A stretch of 44,668 nucleotides of DNA from a virus, in the IMG/VR virus record IMGVR_UViG_3300047174_000040, positions 1-44,668 of that record; one strand, written 5' to 3'. The translations under genes and the position numbers were made by a program. The notes beneath the pieces are model-generated. The model was not told the DNA's origin. It ran no database searches and worked only from the letters and a program-made list of their open reading frames with translations. This document shows positions 39,212 through 44,668 of this stretch, piece by piece. Within the stretch, counting starts at the first letter, position 1; each line of letters opens with the position of its first letter.

Positions 39212-39573
39212 ATATGGGCAACCTATTCTTGCGCGCGGCGCGGCTTACGGGAACTGTGCCAATTCAATGGTTCGCATCAACCGGCCGCACTACAAACGCA
39301 ATCGGTTACGATGTAAACACTTGGGCCGATCCGGTTACGGTTCGCGCTTCAGTGCAACCCGTGCCGCGCAATATAATGCAGCAAATGGGTTTGGAATTTG
39401 ATAAAGAATATGTAATGATTTACGCCGCGCAAAAAATGGACGATTTAAACCGTGATCGTTCGGGCGATCAAATCCAATATTCTGCGTATCGTTATCAGAT
39501 TATGAGCAACACGGAATGGCATCCGGTTAATGGCTGGAATGGCACGCTTGCGGTTAAAGTGCGTTCGCCATGA
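39208..39573 (+). CDS. Head-tail joining protein (unknown family)
   Basis: A protein of 121 aa, beta-rich: 'TGTVPIQWFASTGRTTNAIG', 'DPVTVRASVQPVPRNIMQQM', 'WHPVNGWNGTLAVKVRSP'. It lies between the gp10-like and tail-terminator-type genes with ATGA overlaps on both sides, where other myophages encode a neck or tail-completion protein. Family not recognised with certainty. Confidence 0.65.
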   Translation: MNMGNLFLRAARLTGTVPIQWFASTGRTTNAIGYDVNTWADPVTVRASVQPVPRNIMQQMGLEFDKEYVMIYAAQKMDDLNRDRSGDQIQYSAYRYQIMSNTEWHPVNGWNGTLAVKVRSP

Positions 39574-40124
39574 CCGATAACCAGCTAATTGCCGTTTTGT
39601 TTCAAGTCATAACGGCCGGGCTGGCTGCGCAAGCGATCACTGTGGGCACTGGCGCCGGGCAAGTCGCGCTGAAGCAAAGTTACCAGCCGCGCCAGCAAGG
39701 CGCGCCGCTGCAACCCTGTGTATATTTGCACAAGCTATCTGATAAAGATTATGGCTTTCCGATGCGGTCTGACGTATTTGTGAGCGCGGGCAACACAACG
39801 CACACAGAGACACAGAACGTTTTGACTTCGTATCAGGTTAACGCTACGGCAATCCAAAACCCGGCCGATACGAACGCATTAACGGCTTCTGATTATGTCA
39901 ATGCGGTGCAATTGGCGTTGTCATTTGAAGGCGGCATTACAGCGTTGAAGACGGCAGGAATAGGCATCTTCCGAATTACAGCAATTACAAATACGCAATG
40001 GCGCGATGAGCAAGAGCGTTTTGAAAGTGACCCTTCGTTTGATTTTATCGTAAGCCATAAGCGGCAAATTGTTGTTACCATTCCAAGCACGGCGGCGATT
40101 ATTCCCGTGTTTAATCCGATCTAA
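39570..40124 (+). CDS. Tail terminator-like protein (LIC_12616 type)
   Basis: A protein of 184 aa. 'YQPRQQGAPLQPCVYLHKLS', 'NVLTSYQVNATAIQNPADTN' and 'IGIFRITAITNTQWRDEQER' match a family found in the tail-terminator position. Such proteins cap the tail tube and join it to the neck. The C-terminal 'FIVSHKRQIVVTIPSTAAII' fits. It is followed at 40145 by the sheath gene. Confidence 0.65.
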   Translation: MTDNQLIAVLFQVITAGLAAQAITVGTGAGQVALKQSYQPRQQGAPLQPCVYLHKLSDKDYGFPMRSDVFVSAGNTTHTETQNVLTSYQVNATAIQNPADTNALTASDYVNAVQLALSFEGGITALKTAGIGIFRITAITNTQWRDEQERFESDPSFDFIVSHKRQIVVTIPSTAAIIPVFNPI

Positions 40125-40144
40125 CGCCAACCGGAGTTAAGCTA

Positions 40145-41677
40145 GTGTCAATTTCTTTTACGAATTATGTCGAAATCACTTCTGGCGTTTCTGGCGCGGG
40201 GCAGGTTCGTGACCGCGAATTGATTACGCGCGTGTTTTCAATCAATCCGCTTATTCCGGCAAATTCGTTTGCCGAATTTGAAAACGCCGCTGACGTTGGC
40301 ACGTATTTTGGCACGACTTCGGAAGAATATAAGCGCGCCGCTTATTACTTCGGTTTTATCAGCAAACAAAATTTGCAGCCGCAGAAAATCAGTTTTGCGT
40401 CATGGGTTGAAGCGGCCCGCGCGCCCTTCGTCATTGGCGACGGCGGGCAGACCGAAACGCTTGCGCAGTTGAAGGCGATTACAACCGGGTATCTAAACCT
40501 GACGCTTGGGGCTGCAACTGCGCAGATTGGGCCGCTTAACCTTTCGACGGCAACCACGCTTGCCGGAGTTGCCGCACTTATTCAAACTGCTGTGCAAGCT
40601 GGCAATGCCGACCCGCAATGGGCCGGGGCGCTGGTGACGTATAACGCAACCGGCCCGTTGGGCGCCAATTTTGAACTTCAGGGCGCCGTTGCCGGGGCCG
40701 GGGCCTTGGCCATCCTGCCGGTAACAGGCGGCGGGGCTGACATTGGCGCAGCCTTGGGTTGGGAAAGTGCCCTTGCTGTAGTGTCGCAAGGTTCGGCCGC
40801 AATGACCCTAACGCAGACCATGAACGCCAGTGTTGCCGGTTCCAATAACTTCGCTTCGTTCTGCTACATTCCGACGCTTGACGAAGCACAGATTTTGGAA
40901 TTGCAGACTTGGCAGGGCGGCTACAATCTGGATTTCATAGGCGAATATGCCGTGACAGCCGATATTGCCACGGAAGTTAGCGCGGCGATTATTGCTACGC
41001 CGGGCGGCGCCATGACGTTGACGGTTCCGGGCAATACAGATTACCCGGAAATGATGCCCGGCATGATTATGGCCGCGACCGACTACACGAAGCCGGGTGC
41101 TTCACAAAATTATATGTTTCAGCAAACGGCCGGGCAGATTGCCACGGTTACCGATGACGCAGACCAAAAAGCCTATGACAATTTGCGCGTCAATTACTTC
41201 GGCCAAACGCAGCAAGCCGGGGCGCAAATCGTATTCTATCAGCGCGGCGTTTTGACTGGAAACGCGCAATCGCCCTCAGACATGAACGTTTACGCCAATG
41301 AAATTTGGTTTAAAGGCGTTATGGGCGATGCCTTCATGTCGGTATTGCTTGCCGATAGCGAAATCTCCGCGAACCAATCCGGCCGGGCAACCGTGCTTGC
41401 GATCATTGACAGCGTAATTGCGCAGGGTATTGACGCGGGCGTTATCAGCGTTGCCAATCTTCCGGCGCTTACGCAGGCGCAAATCGTAGCAATTACGAAC
41501 CTTTCCGGTTCGGCTACGGCATGGCGGCAGGTTGCGGCCCTTGGCTACTGGCGCACGATGCAATTTAATACCATTGTGACGGAAGACGGTCGCACCGAAT
41601 ATCAGGCCGTTTACACGCTGATTTACACGAAAAATAATGCAATCCGCAAAGTTATCGGAACGCACAACCTGATTTAA
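40145..41677 (+). CDS. Tail sheath protein, DUF3383 type
   Basis: A protein of 510 aa, GTG start. DUF3383 hallmarks: an early 'FAEFENAADVGTYFGTTSEEYKRAAYYFGF', 'ATTLAGVAALIQTAVQAGN' and a late 'TVLAIIDSVIAQGIDAGVIS'. In related contractile phages this protein forms the tail sheath. The middle (residues about 150-230) is an Ala/Gly-rich insert of a beta domain. Size, position before tube and baseplate genes and the presence of gp25 and J support contraction. No GANTC in the gene. Confidence 0.78.
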   Translation: MSISFTNYVEITSGVSGAGQVRDRELITRVFSINPLIPANSFAEFENAADVGTYFGTTSEEYKRAAYYFGFISKQNLQPQKISFASWVEAARAPFVIGDGGQTETLAQLKAITTGYLNLTLGAATAQIGPLNLSTATTLAGVAALIQTAVQAGNADPQWAGALVTYNATGPLGANFELQGAVAGAGALAILPVTGGGADIGAALGWESALAVVSQGSAAMTLTQTMNASVAGSNNFASFCYIPTLDEAQILELQTWQGGYNLDFIGEYAVTADIATEVSAAIIATPGGAMTLTVPGNTDYPEMMPGMIMAATDYTKPGASQNYMFQQTAGQIATVTDDADQKAYDNLRVNYFGQTQQAGAQIVFYQRGVLTGNAQSPSDMNVYANEIWFKGVMGDAFMSVLLADSEISANQSGRATVLAIIDSVIAQGIDAGVISVANLPALTQAQIVAITNLSGSATAWRQVAALGYWRTMQFNTIVTEDGRTEYQAVYTLIYTKNNAIRKVIGTHNLI

Positions 41678-41743
41678 TCCGCGTAACTTTGTGGGCATTT
41701 GTCCGCAGGGGTTTCTTTTATCGCATTTGTAAAGGTTCGCAAA

Positions 41744-42193
41744 ATGCAAGATGTTTCAGGTTTTGGCTTTGTTCTGCGGTTGATTGCAAGCAACACATTT
41801 CCAACCGGCTTTACGATCACAGAGTTTTCGGATGACGCCGATCCTATGGACGTGCCCGAAAAGACAATTAAAGATACGGCAATGGGGCTGAATGGCGATC
41901 TGATTACGTGGTCGAAAGCTTCGGCAACCATGGCTAAAATCGCCGTTATTGACGGTTCGCCATCGGACGTGAATTTGCAAATTTTGTTTCAAGCCAATCA
42001 AGTTGGCAAGGGGCAGCAATCGGCAAATGACGTAATCACGCTTGTTGCGGTTTACCCTTCCGGCAACGAATTTTCCTATAACCAGGGCGTGCCGACGAAA
42101 TTTATGCCCACAAGTTCCGTGGCATCTTCCGGTCGCATTAAGACAAAAACTTATGAGTTTTCGTTTGAAAGCACTTCCGGCGTAGCTGGCTAA
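41744..42193 (+). CDS. Tail tube protein, DUF3277 type
   Basis: A protein of 149 aa. The ATG at 41744 (AAAGGTTCGCAAA upstream) is preferred over a frame start at 41699. The sequence 'GLNGDLITWSKASATMAKIAVIDGSPSDVN' and 'TSSVASSGRIKTKTYEFSFE' matches DUF3277-type tube proteins, as expected after a DUF3383 sheath. It should polymerise into the inner tube. Confidence 0.78.
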   Translation: MQDVSGFGFVLRLIASNTFPTGFTITEFSDDADPMDVPEKTIKDTAMGLNGDLITWSKASATMAKIAVIDGSPSDVNLQILFQANQVGKGQQSANDVITLVAVYPSGNEFSYNQGVPTKFMPTSSVASSGRIKTKTYEFSFESTSGVAG

Positions 42194-42194
42194 C

Positions 42195-42638
42195 ATGGCC
42201 GACTTTCTGAAGGCAAAAGAAGTCACGGTTACTTCGCGTGACGGGGAAGAATTGGTTTATACGATTTCGCGCTTTCCGGCTGTGGCCGGGCGCGAAATTG
42301 TTGCCAATTACCCTTTAACGGCGATCCCGAAAGCTTCAGATTACGGTGCAAATGAAGCCATCATGCTGAAGCTTATGTGCTACGTTGGAAAGCAAATTGG
42401 CGACAACGTTGTGCCGTTGAAAACGAAGGCGCTAGTTGACAATCATGTGCCCGATTTTGAAACTTTGGTTAAGCTTGAAATCGAAATGATGCGGTATAAT
42501 ACAAGTTTTTTTCAGGACGGGGTAGCCTCGACTTTCTTAAGCGGTATCGTTCGGAAAGCCCTAGCGTCAGCTACCCCACAATTGACTATTTTATTGCAGC
42601 CATTATTGGAGCGGATAAAGCAACGCTCTACGAATTGA
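42195..42638 (+). CDS. Tail assembly chaperone, unshifted form
   Basis: A protein of 147 aa one base after the tube gene. Residues 1-105 are common to both forms (MADFLKAKEVTVTSRDGEEL ... MMRYNTSFF). At TTT-TTT (42507-42512) a -1 slip leads into the second frame. Without the slip the protein continues QDGVASTFLSGIVRKALASA to the TGA at 42636. Position between tube and tape measure and the overlapping second frame are those of lambda G/GT-type chaperones. Confidence 0.82.
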   Translation: MADFLKAKEVTVTSRDGEELVYTISRFPAVAGREIVANYPLTAIPKASDYGANEAIMLKLMCYVGKQIGDNVVPLKTKALVDNHVPDFETLVKLEIEMMRYNTSFFQDGVASTFLSGIVRKALASATPQLTILLQPLLERIKQRSTN

Positions 42639-42748
42639 AAACCGTTTACGATCTTGAAGACGCGTTTGATTTATTTGAAGTTATTGCAACTAATCGCTTC
42701 AATGAATATCTAGCTATTGAACATGCCAAAAAGAAGGGCGGCAAGTGA
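42195..42748 (+). CDS. Tail assembly chaperone, -1 frameshift fusion form (184 aa)
   Basis: After 106 codons the -1 frame reads SGRGSLDFLKRYRSESPSVS, then a helical part (TLYELKTVYDLEDAFDLFEV; TNRFNEYLAIEHAKKKGGK) to TGA at 42746. The second frame has no usable start of its own in its upstream part and is open from the slip site on. This matches the GT protein of lambda-type tails. The stop overlaps the tape-measure GTG. Confidence 0.75.
42506..42577 (+). promoter_or_regulatory. Programmed -1 ribosomal frameshift signal
   Basis: Slippery heptamer T TTT TTT at 42506-42512 in the right phase for the 0 frame (codons 42507 and 42510). Six bases later GGGGTAGC (42519-42526) pairs perfectly with GCTACCCC (42570-42577), an 8-bp GC-rich stem closing a 43-nt loop. 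The loop can form an inner CTTTC/GAAAG pairing (42532-42536, 42554-42558). Confidence 0.85.
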
Positions 42749-44668
42749 GCATTCTTGACACCTTCACAATTCTTTTCGATAGCAATGCCGACAAGGTTAG
42801 AAAGGGCGTTGACGAAGCTGACGCCGCAAGCAAAAAGCTTGTTACTGATTTAGACGCAACCGGCAATGCCGGGGCTGCGGCGGCAGAACATATTGAACAT
42901 GCCAATAGCAAGCTTGCCGAAAGCTTTGACGTAATTAAAGAACACGCCGGGGAAATGGCTTCCCGGCTTATTGAACATGCGTTGGAAGTTGCGGCAGCGT
43001 TTCAAGCGTTGTTTGCAGTTGAGCGGCTAGTTGATAACTTTTTTGAAACTGCCGAACAATCCGACCAATTGGGCGAACGCGCAAAAGAATTAGGCGTTCA
43101 AACCGAACAACTAGACGCCTGGGGTAACGCTGCAAAACGGGTTGGCGGGTCTGCCGAAGGGTTCGGGCAAAGCCTGCTAAACGTCAACCGCCAAATGGCG
43201 CGAATGGAGGCAACCGGCAAAAGCCGCATTCTGCCGTTCTTTAAAGAACTTGGCGTATCTATGACCGATACGCACGGCAAAATCGTTCCGCTAATGGATT
43301 TGCTGCCCAAGCTGGCGGCGGCAACCGAAGGCAAGAGCAAGCAAGAAACTGCGGGCGCCCTTCGCGGCATCGGCTTTGATGAAGGCACCATACGGCTGTT
43401 ACAGCGCGGCGGTGCAGAAGTCGATAAGCTTATTGCCCGGCAAAAACAACTCGGTCTAGTGACCGCTGAAGACGCGGAAACAGCCGAAAAATTCAATATC
43501 GAATGGGATGACGTTAAGCAAGTTTTCCACTCGGTCACAGTGGAACTTGACACCTATTTTTTGCCGATACTTGAAGACGTATTGGACGCGGTAGAAACGC
43601 TAATTGAATTTTTGCGCGACCACAAAGATTTGGTTGTGGGGTTCTTTATCGCGGCAGGCGCGGCGGCGCTATGGGCGGCGGATGCGTTCGGTTTGCTCGA
43701 CATTGTGCTTGCGATCTTAACCAGTCCAATTACGTTGCTAGTTGCCGCTGTGGCTGGCGTGATTGCCGTTTTTGCGTTGCTATACGATGATATTATGGCC
43801 TTTTCAAAAGGCAATAAGTCAGTTATTGGCGAACTGGCAAAATCTTGGCCCATCGTTGGCGAGATTGTGCGCGGCATTATTACCGTGTTTGCAGATCTTA
43901 AAGAGGCCGCAATTGAAACGTTTGTTGCAATTCTAAATTGGATTAAGAAAATTCCGCAAGGGTTCGCGGAATGGGAAGAAATCTTTACCTATATCAGCGG
44001 CGTAATATCGGCTTTCGCGAAACACGTTGCGGCTGTGCTTGAAGAATGGGTACCCGGCATCGGCGCTGTAATGGACGATATTGCTGCTGTATTTAAAGCC
44101 TCGGTGCCCGTGTGGGCAGCGATTTTTACCGGCCAATTTGAAATTATAAAAGGCATATTTATTGCATTTTTTGATTTTACTAAGGCTGTCTTTGTGTTGC
44201 TCGCTGAAATTGTAGTTGATCCGATCCATGCTTTTCAGCATTTCGGCGCGGCTGTCATGGCAATCATTCAACAGTTAATTGGCGCATTTCCGCATGTGAC
44301 CGATGCTTTTAAAGACGTTGGCACGGCATTCGCTGCAATCGGCCAAAACATAATTAAGCTATGGCAAGATATTGAAAATACAGTGCTTGGCGTCGTGAAC
44401 AAAGTCACGGGAGCCATAAGCACGGTTAAGGGGTTCGTGGGCGGCGCCTGGACAGCCGTAGTCAACCGAATTGAACATAACGTTACCGCCAACGTGCCCG
44501 ATCCTACGCAACAGCCTGGGGGTGTTGGCGTGACGCCTGGAAGCCCGGTTGCAAGGCAGGTTGAAGCTGACCAAAAGGCGACAGCCGCGCCATTGCCCCA
44601 AGCCGCGCCATTGCCCCAAGCCGCGCCATTGCCCCAAGCCGCGCCATTGCCCCAAGCCGCGCCATTGC
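42745..44668 (+). CDS. Tail tape-measure protein (continues at 1..295)
   Basis: GTG start in the GTGA overlap with the frameshift product. The open frame runs off the window and continues at base 1. Residues 1-130 are helical coiled coil (FDSNADKVRKGVDEADAASK...). About 130-270 form a lambda-like tape-measure block (GVQTEQLDAWGNAAKRVGGS; LVTAEDAETAEKFNIEWDDV). Then come hydrophobic segments (LVVGFFIAAGAAALWAADAF, LVAAVAGVIAVFALLY) and long amphipathic helices. The C-terminus is a Pro/Ala repeat. Total length about 735 aa, short for the family, implying a short tail of roughly 110 nm if 1.5 angstrom per residue applies. Confidence 0.9.
   Translation, partial: MSILDTFTILFDSNADKVRKGVDEADAASKKLVTDLDATGNAGAAAAEHIEHANSKLAESFDVIKEHAGEMASRLIEHALEVAAAFQALFAVERLVDNFFETAEQSDQLGERAKELGVQTEQLDAWGNAAKRVGGSAEGFGQSLLNVNRQMARMEATGKSRILPFFKELGVSMTDTHGKIVPLMDLLPKLAAATEGKSKQETAGALRGIGFDEGTIRLLQRGGAEVDKLIARQKQLGLVTAEDAETAEKFNIEWDDVKQVFHSVTVELDTYFLPILEDVLDAVETLIEFLRDHKDLVVGFFIAAGAAALWAADAFGLLDIVLAILTSPITLLVAAVAGVIAVFALLYDDIMAFSKGNKSVIGELAKSWPIVGEIVRGIITVFADLKEAAIETFVAILNWIKKIPQGFAEWEEIFTYISGVISAFAKHVAAVLEEWVPGIGAVMDDIAAVFKASVPVWAAIFTGQFEIIKGIFIAFFDFTKAVFVLLAEIVVDPIHAFQHFGAAVMAIIQQLIGAFPHVTDAFKDVGTAFAAIGQNIIKLWQDIENTVLGVVNKVTGAISTVKGFVGGAWTAVVNRIEHNVTANVPDPTQQPGGVGVTPGSPVARQVEADQKATAAPLPQAAPLPQAAPLPQAAPLPQAAPL
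44584..44668 (+). repeat. 18-bp tandem repeat at the contig end (AAPLPQ)n
   Basis: The 18-bp unit GCCGCGCCATTGCCCCAA starts at 44584, 44602, 44620 and 44638, with a 13-base partial fifth copy at 44656 that joins the copy at base 1. It is in frame with the tape-measure gene (six codons per unit). A contig break inside identical repeats means copy number is uncertain. Confidence 0.9.

Noticed and set aside
44359-44655. A 98-aa minus-strand frame with GLGQWRG repeats
   Set aside because: It translates the 18-bp tandem repeats in reverse; the tape-measure frame is the real one.
44584-44668. CRISPR array
   Set aside because: The 18-bp repeats are directly tandem without spacers and in frame with the tape-measure gene; no cas genes except a Cas4-like nuclease in a replication operon.
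1-44668. tRNA or rRNA genes
   Set aside because: No cloverleaf-like stretch with a T-loop GTTCRA signature in a non-coding gap was seen.

Overview
The window reads as one essentially complete genome of a contractile-tailed (myovirus-type) bacteriophage, about 44.7 kb, cut open inside its tail tape-measure gene. The last 11 bases equal the first 11, and merging them keeps the tape-measure reading frame across the junction, so the molecule or assembly is circular or circularly permuted. Nearly every base is coding, with ATGA, TAATG or GTGA overlaps between most neighbours. I see no integrase, no tRNA and no CRISPR array. The likely host is an alphaproteobacterium, inferred from two things. The phage carries a protein with the C-terminal signature of GcrA, the alphaproteobacterial cell-cycle regulator. 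Also, GANTC, the target of the alphaproteobacterial methylase CcrM, is almost absent (three sites found by eye, about 170 expected).

Layout. (1) 1-6.7 kb, plus strand: end of the tape measure, then baseplate (plug, hub, gp138-like spike, gp25-like wedge, baseplate J, DUF2612 protein), a glycine-rich tail fibre and a small Ala/Pro-rich protein, closed by a strong terminator. (2) 6.7-7.6 kb: an acquired cassette with its own promoter, a 59-aa acidic protein and a C-terminally truncated IS1595-type transposase. (3) 7.7-17.5 kb, minus strand: a long replication/recombination operon with a RecA-like NTPase, a DUF669-like protein, the GcrA-like regulator, a Cas4/RecB-like nuclease, an SF2 helicase, a sliding-clamp-like protein, a family B DNA polymerase and several tiny proteins. 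(4) 17.6-20.2 kb, plus strand: a small HTH protein and a 782-aa primase-polymerase/DUF3987 helicase-like protein. (5) 20.2-21.7 kb, minus strand: small accessory genes including a DUF3850 protein. (6) 21.7-22.3 kb: an AT-rich non-coding region with two mirror-image 9-bp repeat arrays around a palindrome, the best origin candidate. (7) 22.3-25.7 kb, plus strand: small early-type genes, a VRR-NUC nuclease and a lysozyme. (8) 25.8-28.1 kb: three probable virion surface proteins. (9) 28.3-29.9 kb: spanin-like pair, membrane protein and lipoprotein. (10) 29.9-44.7 kb: packaging, capsid, connector, sheath, tube, tail chaperones and tape measure in canonical order.

The most notable observations are the near-total loss of GANTC in a phage that carries a GcrA-like protein; a textbook -1 frameshift site (T TTT TTT plus an 8-bp stem 6 nt downstream) linking two tail-chaperone frames; the mirrored iteron arrays; a repeated promoter module TTGACW-N17-TAAGTTGCTTTTA; a matching CxxCxH zinc-like tail on two replication proteins; and at least nine very small genes hidden in the operon junctions.
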